Positions 1 to 9,270 are shown, counted from the stretch's first letter. The stretch is 64,000 nucleotides of DNA from Chitinophaga skermanii (GCF_003259335.1 NZ_QLLL01000005.1:124001-188000); one strand, 5' to 3'. Numbers and translations are program-made. The notes: generated by a model not told the origin, from the letters alone.

Positions 1-1
1 A

Positions 2-1153
2 TTAACAGATCTTCAAACTTTAACCAATTATCAAACGTTGGCTAAATATGCGCAATATTCAGGCGTAGCATATCTATTGAAAGCGTATAGTTTCCAATTA
101 TTGACGGATGCATTTGGTGATGTTCCTTTGGCGGATGCGTTAAAAGGGAATGGTAATTTAAGCCCTACCTATGCACCTCAACAAGTAGTGTATGATAGCA
201 TTTTTCTTTGGATTCGTAAGGGATTGACCTTAATAGACCCAAATACAGTGTACCCTATTGCAGTTGCAGATGGTGGCCCAGGTGGCGATCTGATTTACAA
301 TGGTAATTTGGAGGCATGGGAATCTTTTGGATATACACTATGGTTAAGAGCAGCATTGAAGATTCGCAATGCTAATGAGGCAAAAACTCGTACTGAAATA
401 GCGGCATTGATGGCAATGAATCCTACTTGGATGGATGAGAATGCTGAGCTTCACTTCCAAAATGTGGGTGGTAATAGAAGTCCTATCTACGCAGAAACTG
501 TTGCATTGAATGTGGTGAACATTCGCTCTAGTAAAACAGCCATCGATAACCTAAAGAAAAATGCTGATGGTCGATTACCTGCTTTTTATGTAAGAGCTTC
601 GGGTACGGGGATATTCAATGGTTTACCGCAAGGAGATTTCAATGCTTCACCAACACGTGGAACATATTCTTCCGTTAGTCAAAATGCAATTGGACCACTT
701 GCTCCTGTTAAATATGCTAGTGTAGCTGAAACATACTTCTTACGTTCCGAAGCTAGGTTAAGAGGCTATATTTCAACCGGTCCAAGCGCACAAACATTAT
801 TCACAGACGGTATTAAAGCAAGTTTTATATCAACTGGTGTAACTGCGGCTGACTCTTTAGCTAATGCTTATATTACACTAGCGCCAGATGCACAATGGAG
901 TGCCACTGTAGATACTGCGGTTAAAAGAATCATCGTTCAGAAATATTACGCCTTTAGCGGTTCACAAACTTTTGAAGCGTGGTGTGATTGGAGAAGAACA
1001 GGCTATCCTGATTTCTTAGTGCGTTCAGTAAACTCTGCTTTACCAGGTAATACAAAACCATTACGTTTTATTTACCCAAGTGCAGAATTAACACGAAATG
1101 CAAACTTTCCTGGTTTGAAAACAATTGCAGAACCCGTATGGTGGGATAGATAA
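2..1153 (+). CDS. SusD/RagB-family outer-membrane lipoprotein, 3' part
   Basis: The reading frame is open to the left edge, so this is the C-terminal part (about 383 codons) of a gene that starts outside the window. The TTG near base 38 is not a credible start. The sequence has the helical TPR-like core of SusD proteins (YLLKAYSFQLLTDAFGDVP, then SPTYAPQQVVYDSI) and the typical ending with FIYPSAELTRNANFPG and PVWWDR. SusD lipoproteins sit on the cell surface and capture glycans or peptides for a SusC TonB-dependent porin; a susC gene would be expected just upstream, outside this window. The subtype resembles the SusD_2 group. The substrate cannot be told. A strong terminator follows 30 bases after the stop, so this is the last gene of its operon. 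Confidence 0.93.
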   Translation, partial: LTDLQTLTNYQTLAKYAQYSGVAYLLKAYSFQLLTDAFGDVPLADALKGNGNLSPTYAPQQVVYDSIFLWIRKGLTLIDPNTVYPIAVADGGPGGDLIYNGNLEAWESFGYTLWLRAALKIRNANEAKTRTEIAALMAMNPTWMDENAELHFQNVGGNRSPIYAETVALNVVNIRSSKTAIDNLKKNADGRLPAFYVRASGTGIFNGLPQGDFNASPTRGTYSSVSQNAIGPLAPVKYASVAETYFLRSEARLRGYISTGPSAQTLFTDGIKASFISTGVTAADSLANAYITLAPDAQWSATVDTAVKRIIVQKYYAFSGSQTFEAWCDWRRTGYPDFLVRSVNSALPGNTKPLRFIYPSAELTRNANFPGLKTIAEPVWWDR

Positions 1154-1182
1154 CAAGTTTAGATTCTTAACACTTATATTAG

Positions 1183-1215
1183 AAACCCCGGTTGGACAAC
1201 CGGGGTTTGTTTTTT
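1183..1215 (+). terminator. Rho-independent terminator of the susD operon
   Basis: Perfect 11-bp stem (1183-1193 with 1198-1208), 4-base loop, then G and a run of six T. Confidence 0.9.
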
Positions 1216-1766
1216 ATAACTGTTTATGATGACTAAAAGTCTTAACGTTTATATTGATGAACATGGAAGGCGCCATCAGCTCTATTTCTTGTCTTTATTA
1301 ATGCCAACCAATGAAGCATCCCTTTATGTACAAAACATGATTTAATGCGCTTAAAATGGGTTCATTATTGTAATTACCTCTAATAATAGAGCTTCTTTCA
1401 ATAACCGCATATCGCTGCGATATTAGAATGCTGCTACCTAATGAAATACGATTTGTTGAAAAACATTTTCTCCTAGTCTCATTCTCATAGAACGAATTTG
1501 AAAATGTTGTAAAAATGAGTATAACATAGATCGATAGCATACTTGGTAATGCATCAATGTGTATAAGACCTCTATACTTATAGCCCCACTGATTTAAAAC
1601 ATTGTATACTACAAAATGCTATTATCCTCATTTTATAAAGTACCGACAATAAAAGTCCTTCCACTGGAATACAGTAGGCAATAAGAGCTAGTATGTTTTC
1701 TTTAAAGATCGCGTAGAAATAATTAGGATGGCGGAGCAGATAGTAAACTACCACCATCCTAATAGC
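1216..1766. other. Non-coding spacer between susD and the permease
   Basis: About 550 bases with no credible gene. The only open frame (1298-1540, minus strand, 80 codons) has no recognisable features. A 9-bp inverted repeat (1462-1470 with 1500-1508) and the hairpin next to the permease stop are the only structures noticed. Confidence 0.6.
1722..1763 (-). terminator. Hairpin downstream of the permease gene
   Basis: 10-bp inverted repeat (1722-1731 with 1754-1763) immediately after the minus-strand stop at 1767. On the minus strand it is followed by a short imperfect T-rich stretch, so termination is plausible but not strong. Confidence 0.5.
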
Positions 1767-4145
1767 TTATTCTGATTTTAAACTTTTCACCGGGTTCATC
1801 CACGCTGCGCGGATGGCCAAGGCACTTACAGTTATAAAGGCAATTAAAACAGAAATACATCCTGCCAAAATAAATACCCAAACTTGTATGCTGGTTTGAT
1901 AAGTAAACTGTTTCAACCAGTTACTCATAGCCCAGTAAGAGATAGCCCAACCTATAACGTTAGAAATAATCACCAGCTTAATAAAGTTGCCTGACAGTAA
2001 GAGTACGATACTATTTACAGATGCACCAAGTACTTTACGTACGCCTATTTCTTTCGTTCTTTGTTCTGCTGCAAATGCAGCCAAACCGAGTAGGCCTAAG
2101 CAAGAAATGAATATTGCTAACCCACCAAATATGTTGGCCAAGTTACCGAGCAACGTTTCTGTTTGGAATTTACGTTGGAATTGTTCATCTACGAATGAGT
2201 AGGTGAATGGATAATTCGGATTAACAGATTTCATGATTTTCTCAATCGTAGCCAATGATTCGTGGGCCGACTTGTTACCCGCTAAGCGAATACCATATGT
2301 ACTTGCCCATTCTGCTTCAAATCCTATGATTAAAGGTTTTTGCTGTTCGTAAGGTGATCCTAATGTGAAGTTTTTGATAACGCCTACTACAGTACGATCT
2401 ACATCCTGCCATTTTACGATTGTGCCAACTGGGTCTTTTAAACCCATTACTTTTACAGCTTCTTCGTTTAAGATGATCGCTGTTGAGTCTGTTGAAAAGG
2501 AACGGGAGAAATCGCGGCCTTGGATAAGTTGCATACCGAAGGTCGTTACAAAGTCATACGTACAGGCGATTTGATGGAAAACAAGTGTTGACTGGTCTTT
2601 ACGCATACCGGGCCACTCTACGCCCCAGCAAGAACTGTTCTCATTGGAGATAGTGTTTGAAATAACGCAAACACTTTCAGCTGCTCTACTTTGTAATATT
2701 TGCTCCTTAATATGATCAATTTTATCCCAAGCTTTACCCTCGATATCTATCTCTACCAAGTTCTGTTTATCGTAGCCAATAGGCAAGTTCCGGATATAAC
2801 TTACTTGTTTGTAGATGATGATAGAACAGATAATCAAACCAACGGCAAAAGTGAATTGTACAATTACCAAAACTTGGCGTAATGATAATTGACTTTTACT
2901 TGTTTTAAGCTTGTGCTTCAATACAACCATCGGTTTAAAGGACGACAAGTACAATGCTGGGTAGCTACCTGAAAGGATACCAGTAAATAGTATTAGCCCA
3001 ATCAAGAATACCCAAGTACTCGTTTCTGTAAATGGCAAAGCCAACTTTAAACGCAATAGCTCATTAAACTTCGGCAAACAAAGCAGTACCAATAAAACTG
3101 CCACTAACACACTGATGAATGATACTATTAACGATTCTGTGAGGAATTGTCTTGCTAATGAACCCCTTGATGCTCCAATTGCTTTACGAATACCTACCTC
3201 TTTTGCACGTTTTTCTGAACGCGCTGTGCTAAGATTCATAAAGTTGATACAAGCAATCACAAGGATACCCAATGCTAAAATCACAAACATTTTAATCATA
3301 TCAATTCTCCCACCAACCGGTATTCCATCTTTAAATTCATTATAAAGATGGTACTCCGCCATAGGGTAGAACATCGTTGCTTCACTTGATTCTCCTGCAC
3401 TGTTAGAATGACGAGGAATAATTGATTTGATTTTCTTATTGATCTGTTGGTAATCTGTATGTTGTTTTAACTTCACATATGTTTGGATATTGAAATTACC
3501 CCAGTTATTACCCCTTAGCCAATTGTATTTCTGTTCAGCAAGGCGCCATGGAATGAAGTATTCTGCACGAGATATAAATGAATTTCCAGGCATAGGCTCA
3601 AAAACGCCTACTACTTTTACCGGGTTTTCTCCATCGTATTTAATCACCTGGTTCAATGGATCAGCATCCTTAAACAACTTTTTCGCCAAGGTGGTAGAAA
3701 TAACGATGTTATTAGGTTCGTATAATAGCTTGTCTGTAGAAGATGTTTTCATCTTCAACCCAAACAAGTCTAAAAAACTGCTGTCTACAAAAAAGCCAGT
3801 TGCTTTCAACCCCAAATCGCCATTCGTTATCAACGATGTCTGTTGGTTCGATTTGCGGGCAACGATTTCTATTTCTGGTGTCTCTTCTGCCAATGCTGCG
3901 GCTAATGGCGTAGGGGAAATATTCATCGTCATGGTGGTGCCGGCTTCTGGAGTAAAGTTGCGCATAGCGATAAATACCCGGTCTACATCTTTATACTGCT
4001 TGTCATACATCCACTCGTGGTAGATATACAAAATAAGTAATAAGCTACTAGCCAATCCAATGGCTAAACCACTAATATTCAATAGTGAATACCATTTACT
4101 CTTAGATAAATTTCGAATTGCAACAATAAATCCGTTCCAAAACAT
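1767..4145 (-). CDS. ABC transporter permease, MacB/FtsX type with two FtsX units
   Basis: 792 residues. The N-terminal membrane helix (about 20-42) is followed by a MacB-like periplasmic domain. The first FtsX unit (about 285-410) carries KEVGIRKAIGAS after its first helix. A second helix and periplasmic domain start near 425, and a second FtsX unit near 665 carries KEIGVRKVLGAS. This is the long duplicated permease form common in Bacteroidota, predicted to have eight helices. These proteins normally work with a separate ATPase in mechanotransmission or efflux of peptides or antibiotics; no ATPase gene is adjacent, so the partner must lie elsewhere. The gene is monocistronic here. A direct repeat 127-154 bases upstream of the start may bind an activator. 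The substrate is unknown. Confidence 0.9.
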   Translation of the reverse strand: MFWNGFIVAIRNLSKSKWYSLLNISGLAIGLASSLLLILYIYHEWMYDKQYKDVDRVFIAMRNFTPEAGTTMTMNISPTPLAAALAEETPEIEIVARKSNQQTSLITNGDLGLKATGFFVDSSFLDLFGLKMKTSSTDKLLYEPNNIVISTTLAKKLFKDADPLNQVIKYDGENPVKVVGVFEPMPGNSFISRAEYFIPWRLAEQKYNWLRGNNWGNFNIQTYVKLKQHTDYQQINKKIKSIIPRHSNSAGESSEATMFYPMAEYHLYNEFKDGIPVGGRIDMIKMFVILALGILVIACINFMNLSTARSEKRAKEVGIRKAIGASRGSLARQFLTESLIVSFISVLVAVLLVLLCLPKFNELLRLKLALPFTETSTWVFLIGLILFTGILSGSYPALYLSSFKPMVVLKHKLKTSKSQLSLRQVLVIVQFTFAVGLIICSIIIYKQVSYIRNLPIGYDKQNLVEIDIEGKAWDKIDHIKEQILQSRAAESVCVISNTISNENSSCWGVEWPGMRKDQSTLVFHQIACTYDFVTTFGMQLIQGRDFSRSFSTDSTAIILNEEAVKVMGLKDPVGTIVKWQDVDRTVVGVIKNFTLGSPYEQQKPLIIGFEAEWASTYGIRLAGNKSAHESLATIEKIMKSVNPNYPFTYSFVDEQFQRKFQTETLLGNLANIFGGLAIFISCLGLLGLAAFAAEQRTKEIGVRKVLGASVNSIVLLLSGNFIKLVIISNVIGWAISYWAMSNWLKQFTYQTSIQVWVFILAGCISVLIAFITVSALAIRAAWMNPVKSLKSE

Positions 4146-4271
4146 ACAGGGTTTATTTAATCGTGGTTAAAGAAAAGGCAAAATCATTAGTAATCCGAAC
4201 TCACCTTAAAAAATATGCCATTAATATAAGTTGTTTTAAATCAATTTGTTAATAAGGATTCTTTTAGCAAT

Positions 4272-4299
4272 AGTGTCCACTTCCGAACCGTAAGTGTCC
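4272..4299. promoter_or_regulatory. Direct repeat AGTGTCC, 21 bp apart, upstream of the permease
   Basis: AGTGTCC occurs at 4272-4278 and 4293-4299. The 21-bp spacing is two helical turns, so both copies face the same side of the helix. The second copy begins an AGTGT/ACACT inverted repeat (4293-4313). Position upstream of the permease suggests an activator or repressor site; the binding protein is unknown. Confidence 0.4.
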
Positions 4300-4440
4300 G
4301 GTTTTGATACACTAAATATTAGCTAGATAATTTCTACTGCGTTACCTTATGATTCAATTAAATGTTGTTTTTATAGGTTATAGAATCCCGTTACGCAAAC
4401 ATTGATCTCTCAATGCCGGCATGCACTTTACTTTCATAGG

Positions 4441-4548
4441 TATTTTCTTGCAAACTAGTCGTGTGGTTGATAATTCTCGACAAGTAAGGCAAGACCTGCG
4501 TTAAAGTAAATTGTTTAACACATCTACGCCTAAGTTTGCAAGAAAATA
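4441..4548. repeat. 108-bp element with perfect 16-bp inverted ends
   Basis: Bases 4441-4456 are the exact reverse complement of 4533-4548 (end sequence TATTTTCTTGCAAACT). The 76-bp middle shows no gene and no clear TAnnTTTG box. It may be an invertible segment, a MITE-like remnant or a long-range RNA stem. The core AAGTTTGCAAG recurs at 5141-5151, upstream of the XRE start. Confidence 0.6.
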
Positions 4549-4550
4549 AA

Positions 4551-4577
4551 GGGCAATTGCTAAAGAGCTAATTGCCC
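4551..4577 (-). terminator. Possible terminator downstream of the XRE gene
   Basis: Inverted repeat with arms GGCAATT (4552-4558) and AATTGCC (4570-4576), extended by G/C pairs. On the minus strand it is followed by a T-rich stretch, about 130 bases after the XRE stop. Confidence 0.4.
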
Positions 4578-4702
4578 CCTTAAGAGAATGTTTGTTTTTT
4601 AATTATTGCATTCCTGAACGGTTTTGGTTAACAATAGGGTTATTAAATAACCCATTTCCTAAAAAGAAGTCCAGTTTGACTGCTAGGGATCAAACGATGG
4701 TA

Positions 4703-5128
4703 TTAATCTCGTTTTTTAGAGGATTTTTTCTTTTTGTTTTGGCCATTACTATTTTTCTCCTGCACCAGTAGTAACTTTTTAATAATTACAAGTTCCGCTG
4801 ATTGCTGCTGAAGTAGGCGTAATAGCATAGCTTGATCAGCTTTTAACTGGTCAATCGTTTGCTTCATCGTAGCAATTTCATTGCTCGAACTATCCTGAAC
4901 TTTTTGTTGGGTACTATTAGCTGGGCTAGTACCTGCTTCAAAAAGGTTAACAACAGTAATTTCGAAAACTTGAGTAATGTTATCTAAAGTTCGAAATGCA
5001 ACGGATTTTACTCCATTACGTTCAATATTTCCGTAACCAGTGGTGCTCATTCCTAACTGGCTTGCTACATGTTGTTGGGTTAAATTTTTAGTTAGCCTGA
5101 TAAGTCGAAGTTTGTCCCCGAACTGCAT
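4703..5128 (-). CDS. XRE-family transcriptional regulator
   Basis: 141 residues. Residues 5-60 form an HTH_3 (Cro/CI-type) domain: LRLIRLTKNLTQQHVASQLG, then NIERNG. After a polar linker, residues about 84-120 look like a coiled coil (SNEIATMKQTIDQLKADQAM), so it probably dimerises through this part. The tail is strongly basic (KKKKSSKKRD). No metabolite-binding or peptidase domain is visible. It stands alone: alaS lies upstream on the same strand but is closed by a terminator. Two palindromic sites between that terminator and this gene are probably its own operators. Targets other than itself cannot be told. Confidence 0.88.
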   Translation of the reverse strand: MQFGDKLRLIRLTKNLTQQHVASQLGMSTTGYGNIERNGVKSVAFRTLDNITQVFEITVVNLFEAGTSPANSTQQKVQDSSSNEIATMKQTIDQLKADQAMLLRLLQQQSAELVIIKKLLLVQEKNSNGQNKKKKSSKKRD

Positions 5129-5217
5129 GGGTTAACGTTTAAGTTTGCAAGCTTACGCTTACCTATAGAGAATTATCATGCGAATAAAAATAGAAGAAAT
5201 TATTATTGATTGCAAGT

Positions 5218-5268
5218 AATCTCAAGTGAGAGTTGAGAAAGTTGTTCCAAATCTCAAGTGCCACTTGA
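5218..5268. promoter_or_regulatory. Tandem palindromic operator candidates for the XRE regulator
   Basis: AATCTCAAGTG occurs at 5218-5228 and 5250-5260, exactly 32 bp (three helical turns) apart. The first copy lies in the inverted repeat TCTCAA-N7-TTGAGA (5220-5238). The second starts the perfect palindrome TCAAGTG-C-CACTTGA (5254-5268). They lie 90-140 bases upstream of the XRE start, which is typical of autoregulation. Confidence 0.6.
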
Positions 5269-5278
5269 TATTGGGCGC

Positions 5279-5308
5279 AAAAAAAACGCCTCTACAAGGT
5301 AGAGGCGT
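5279..5308 (-). terminator. Rho-independent terminator of alaS
   Basis: 10-bp perfect stem (5286-5295 with 5299-5308), 3-base loop; the minus strand continues into a run of eight T (5286 down to 5279). Confidence 0.9.
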
Positions 5309-5331
5309 TGATAGTGTATTTTGTACAGTTT

Positions 5332-7941
5332 TTACAAAAGCGACTTAACGGCTGTAATTACCGCTTGTAGTTGGCTGCTGTCTTGTCCGCCAGCTGTAGC
5401 CAACGTTTTCTGGCCACCGCCACCACCTTTGATTAGTCCTGATACTTTTTCTTTGATGATTTTGCCTGCATCCAAACCTTTCTCTGCTGCAACTTTTTCA
5501 TCGAGCATGATGGCTACTTGGGCTTTCCCGCCTACTTCTGCCGTTAATACTACTACGTAGTTTTGCAAACTGTTCTTTAAGGCAAAGGCTAATTGCTTCA
5601 ATGCATCGCCGCTAGATACCGATACTTGTAAGCCTAAGAAGGTAATACCATTCACCGTTTCAGCATGCTGTGGTAACGTAGCTGCTTGTTGTGCGATGGC
5701 TTGTTGTTCAAAGGCTGCTACTTGTTTCTCCAAGTTCATTTTGTCGGCCACCAAGTTTTCAATGGTCTTCAATAGGTCTTTTGGATTCTTCAAGATCGTT
5801 TTAATATCACGTAATTGCAGTAATTGTTCGCTTACATATGCTTCGGCTTTCGCGCCTGTTACTCCTTCAACCCTTCGTACACCAGCCGCTACAGCTCCTT
5901 CACTCGTGAATTTAAACATCCCCAATTCGCCGGTATGCCCAACGTGGGTACCGCCACATAATTCAACAGAGAAGTTATGATCCATCACCACCACGCGAAC
6001 AAAGTCACCATATTTCTCACCAAACAATGCCATGGCGCCCAATTTCATGGCTTCTTCTTTCGGCATTTCAGTAATGACTACCGGTACGTTCTCACGGATC
6101 TTTGCATTCACTATGGCTTCTACTTGCGCTAATTCTTCATCGGTCACTTTTGCAAAGTGAGAGAAGTCGAAACGTAAGGTTTCTGGATTTACCAAGGAAC
6201 CTTTTTGCGCTACGTGTGTACCCAACACTTGGCGTAATGCTGCGTGTAAAAGATGCGTGGCAGAGTGATGCATTGCTGTTGCTTTGCGCTTCGTTACGTC
6301 CACTTCTGCTATTAAGTCGCCTTGGATGGCTTCCGGTAATTTGTCTACGAAATGAACGATTAAATCGTTTTCTTTCTTCGTATCTGTTACCTCTATATCT
6401 TCTCCATCAAAATGTAAAATACCCGTATCACCTACCTGTCCGCCGCTTTCAGCATAGAACGGGGTATGGTTCAATACGATTTGGTATTGTTCTTTACCTT
6501 TTGATTTGATTTTACGGTATTTCTGAACGGTTGCAGGGCTGGTTAATTGCTCGTAACCGATAAATTTAGTATTGCCTTCTTCTAATACAACCCAATCGTC
6601 TAAATCCAAAGCTGTCGCAGCTCTAGAACGATCTTTTTGTTCTTGCAAGGCAACATCATAGCTTTTTTTATCTACTGTAAACCCATTCTCCGACGCAATC
6701 AAGGTCGTTAAATCGTAAGGGAAACCAAAGGTGTCATATAACTCAAACGCTGTTTTACCGTCGATGACTTTAGAGGTGGTATTACCCATTACCTCGTCCA
6801 TTCTACGGATACCGCTTTCCAATGTGCGCAAGAAACTATTTTCTTCCTCGAATACAATCTTCTTCACAAAGTCAACTTGCTGCTGCAATTCAGGGAATAC
6901 ATCTTTAAACTGGTCGGCCAACACCGGTACTAATTCGTGCAATAATGGTTTTTGCACGTCTAAGAAAGAGAAGTAGTAACGAACTGCTCTACGCAAGATT
7001 CTCCGGATAACATAACCGGCACCTGTGTTCGATGGTAATTGACCATCGGCAATGGTGAAGCAAATTGCGCGGATATGATCTGAGATTACGCGGAATGCGA
7101 TGTCTGTTTTCTCACTTTGGCCATATTTCTTTGTACAATATTTTTCTGTTGCGCGGATGGTAAGTTGGAAAAGATCGGTATCGTAGTTAGATTGTTTGCC
7201 TTGCAATACACGCACCAAACGCTCTAAGCCCATACCAGTATCCACGTGTTTCGCCGGTAATGATTCGAGGGAACGATCCTTTAAACGGTTGAATTGCATG
7301 AATACGTTATTCCAAATCTCGATCACTTGCGGGTGATCGGCATTTACTAACGATGCGCCGGGCACTGCTGCACGTTCTGCATCGGTACGACAATCAACGT
7401 GAATTTCGGAACACGGACCACATGGACCCGTATCTCCCATTTCCCAGAAGTTGTCTTTTTTATTACCCATCAAAATGCGGTCTTCAGCCACAAATTGTTT
7501 CCAGAGTTCGTATGCTTCTTGGTCTTTCGCCAGGTTCTCGCTTGCGTCACCTTCAAAAACGGTCACGTAAATACGGTCTACCGGGATTTTATAAACAGCT
7601 GTCAATAACTCCCAGCTCCATTCGATCGCTTCTTTTTTGAAGTAATCGCCGAAGCTCCAGTTACCCAACATTTCGAACATCGTATGGTGGTAAGTATCGA
7701 TACCTACCTCTTCAAGATCGTTGTGTTTACCGCTTACACGCAAGCATTTCTGCGTATCGGCGACTCTTTTGTGGGCGGGAACTTTATTGCCGAGAAAATA
7801 GTCTTTAAACTGGTTCATCCCTGCATTCGTGAAAATGAGGGTGGGATCGTTTTTCAAAACGATGGGAGCGGAAGGCACGATAGTGTGGCCTTTGGATGCA
7901 AAGAAGTCTAAGAATTGCTTCCGTATCTCGGCTGCTGTCAT
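5332..7941 (-). CDS. alaS: Alanine--tRNA ligase
   Basis: 869 residues, the normal full length. It charges tRNA-Ala with alanine in the cytoplasm and removes mischarged Ser and Gly. The class II catalytic core fills the N-terminal part (FLDFFASKGH, TNAGMNQFKDYF, GTGGPCGPCSEIH-like loop). The editing domain carries the zinc motifs HHSATH (near 565) and CGGTHVGHTGE (near 667). The C-Ala region ends with a glycine-rich GGGGGQKTLATAGG. The ATG at 7941 matches the usual N-terminus. It is single, with its own terminator, and is divergent from the M23 peptidase gene. Confidence 0.98.
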   Translation of the reverse strand: MTAAEIRKQFLDFFASKGHTIVPSAPIVLKNDPTLIFTNAGMNQFKDYFLGNKVPAHKRVADTQKCLRVSGKHNDLEEVGIDTYHHTMFEMLGNWSFGDYFKKEAIEWSWELLTAVYKIPVDRIYVTVFEGDASENLAKDQEAYELWKQFVAEDRILMGNKKDNFWEMGDTGPCGPCSEIHVDCRTDAERAAVPGASLVNADHPQVIEIWNNVFMQFNRLKDRSLESLPAKHVDTGMGLERLVRVLQGKQSNYDTDLFQLTIRATEKYCTKKYGQSEKTDIAFRVISDHIRAICFTIADGQLPSNTGAGYVIRRILRRAVRYYFSFLDVQKPLLHELVPVLADQFKDVFPELQQQVDFVKKIVFEEENSFLRTLESGIRRMDEVMGNTTSKVIDGKTAFELYDTFGFPYDLTTLIASENGFTVDKKSYDVALQEQKDRSRAATALDLDDWVVLEEGNTKFIGYEQLTSPATVQKYRKIKSKGKEQYQIVLNHTPFYAESGGQVGDTGILHFDGEDIEVTDTKKENDLIVHFVDKLPEAIQGDLIAEVDVTKRKATAMHHSATHLLHAALRQVLGTHVAQKGSLVNPETLRFDFSHFAKVTDEELAQVEAIVNAKIRENVPVVITEMPKEEAMKLGAMALFGEKYGDFVRVVVMDHNFSVELCGGTHVGHTGELGMFKFTSEGAVAAGVRRVEGVTGAKAEAYVSEQLLQLRDIKTILKNPKDLLKTIENLVADKMNLEKQVAAFEQQAIAQQAATLPQHAETVNGITFLGLQVSVSSGDALKQLAFALKNSLQNYVVVLTAEVGGKAQVAIMLDEKVAAEKGLDAGKIIKEKVSGLIKGGGGGQKTLATAGGQDSSQLQAVITAVKSLL

Positions 7942-8298
7942 AAAATATTAATGCGTATTGATATTTAATTTTAATATTATAATTGCGTCTGATCGAAATT
8001 TGGCTTTAATTTGTACTGATAGCAATATACATCATTCAGAAAATCAAGCAAAAGGTTGATCTTTTAACCTAATTAAGTTAATTTGTGCGCCTTCTGCCTG
8101 GCTTGATGTCCGGGAAGATGGCTTGGCGCGCTGCAAAAATATTGAAAGGTCGCCATATTATTGAAAAATCGTAGTGTTTTACTTTTTGCGGTAATTCCAC
8201 GTGGATTTGTGCTCACTAGCCCAAATTTTACACTTTAATAATAAAATCGTTTTACAAACGTTTCGAGAACGTCTAGCTTTAGAACAACCTTTAGGGGC
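7942..8298. other. Divergent intergenic region alaS / M23 peptidase
   Basis: 357 AT-rich bases that must hold the promoters of both flanking genes. No perfect TAnnTTTG box was found on either strand. A 10-bp palindrome TCCACGTGGA lies at 8196-8205. No gene or RNA is recognised. Confidence 0.5.
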
Positions 8299-9270
8299 AT
8301 GAAGAAGGTCAAATATTTCTATAATACACAAACACTTAAATACGAAAAGTTAGTGGTTTCACTTCGTGTGAAGCTCTTGCGTATTTTAGGTTTTTTATCA
8401 GCAGCCATTGTTACAGGTATCCTCTTTCTTTCAGTTGCATACCGCTTCCTCGATTCCCCTAACGAGAAGAAATTACGCCGGCAACTCGACGAAATGAAGG
8501 AACAATACGCTAACATGCGCACTTCTATTAAGGAAGTCAGAGGGCAGTTAGCCGAACTCCAACACCGCGATAACGACATTTACCGCGTTATTTTCGAAGC
8601 CAGCCCAATTGCCGATAGCACCCGCGCCGGTAAACCCATGCCCGAACCCGATGTGGATATGCTGGAAGCTTTACCTAGTGGCGACGTCATCGCAGATATC
8701 GCGAAATCTCTCAACGAAGTACATAACAGGATCAAAAAACAAGAAGAGTCATACCTCCAAATCGATGATCTTGTAAAGAATAAACAGAAAATGTTAGCAT
8801 CTATCCCGGCCATCCAACCCGTGTCGAACCGCGACTTGGATAGGATTGCGTCTGGGTTCTCATATCGTATCGACCCCATTTACAAAACCGTTAAATTCCA
8901 CAGTGGGCTCGACTTTGCCGCACCGATGGGAACACCAATTTACTCTACCGGCGATGGTAAAGTGGAATCCGCTAGCATGAGCAACGTAGGCTACGGTAAC
9001 CACGTAATCGTTAACCACGGTTACGGCTACAAAACTTTATACGGCCACATGGTGCGTATGAAAGTAAAAGCCGGCCAAGCAGTAAAACGTGGCGATGTAA
9101 TTGGTTGGGTGGGAAGTACCGGTAAATCAACCGGCCCGCACTGCCACTACGAAGTCATTAAAAACGGTGAAAAGGTAGATCCAGTCTACTTCTTCTTCAA
9201 CGATCTTACCCCAGAACAATTCGATCGTATGTTGAAAATCGCCCGCTCTAGCAACCAGTCGCTCGATTAA
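8299..9270 (+). CDS. M23-family murein endopeptidase, membrane anchored
   Basis: 323 residues. A basic N-terminus and one membrane helix (about 30-50) are followed by a coiled coil (about 55-95 and 135-165) and an LytM/M23 domain (about 185-295). Zinc and catalytic residues are intact: H201 and D205 in HSGLDFAAP, and H281 and H283 in GPHCHYEV. It should cut peptidoglycan cross-links in the periplasm. The helix plus coiled coil plus LytM layout matches the MepM-like M23 proteins encoded next to alaS in many Bacteroidota (neighbourhood from memory, moderately sure). The ATG at 8299 gives the expected short cytoplasmic leader. Confidence 0.94.
   Translation: MKKVKYFYNTQTLKYEKLVVSLRVKLLRILGFLSAAIVTGILFLSVAYRFLDSPNEKKLRRQLDEMKEQYANMRTSIKEVRGQLAELQHRDNDIYRVIFEASPIADSTRAGKPMPEPDVDMLEALPSGDVIADIAKSLNEVHNRIKKQEESYLQIDDLVKNKQKMLASIPAIQPVSNRDLDRIASGFSYRIDPIYKTVKFHSGLDFAAPMGTPIYSTGDGKVESASMSNVGYGNHVIVNHGYGYKTLYGHMVRMKVKAGQAVKRGDVIGWVGSTGKSTGPHCHYEVIKNGEKVDPVYFFFNDLTPEQFDRMLKIARSSNQSLD

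Larger units (their letters stand above)
4146..4702. other. Non-coding spacer rich in inverted and direct repeats
   Basis: 557 bases between the permease start and the XRE stop, with no credible gene. It holds the AGTGTCC direct repeat (4272-4299), a 108-bp element with 16-bp inverted ends (4441-4548), a hairpin (4551-4577) and a 17-bp palindrome (4637-4653). Confidence 0.6.

Noticed and set aside
1298..1540. 80-codon minus-strand ORF between susD and the permease
   Set aside because: No recognisable motif, no good start context, and the region is AT-rich and repeat-containing.
4146..4260. Sigma-54 promoter for the permease
   Set aside because: Only a TGGCAT-like fragment is present; no GG-N10-GC pair at the right spacing.
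4603..4680. Minus-strand frame reading like a peptide tail (KLDFFLGNGLFNNPIV)
   Set aside because: It looks coding but has an in-frame TGA just before it and no start codon; kept only as a note.
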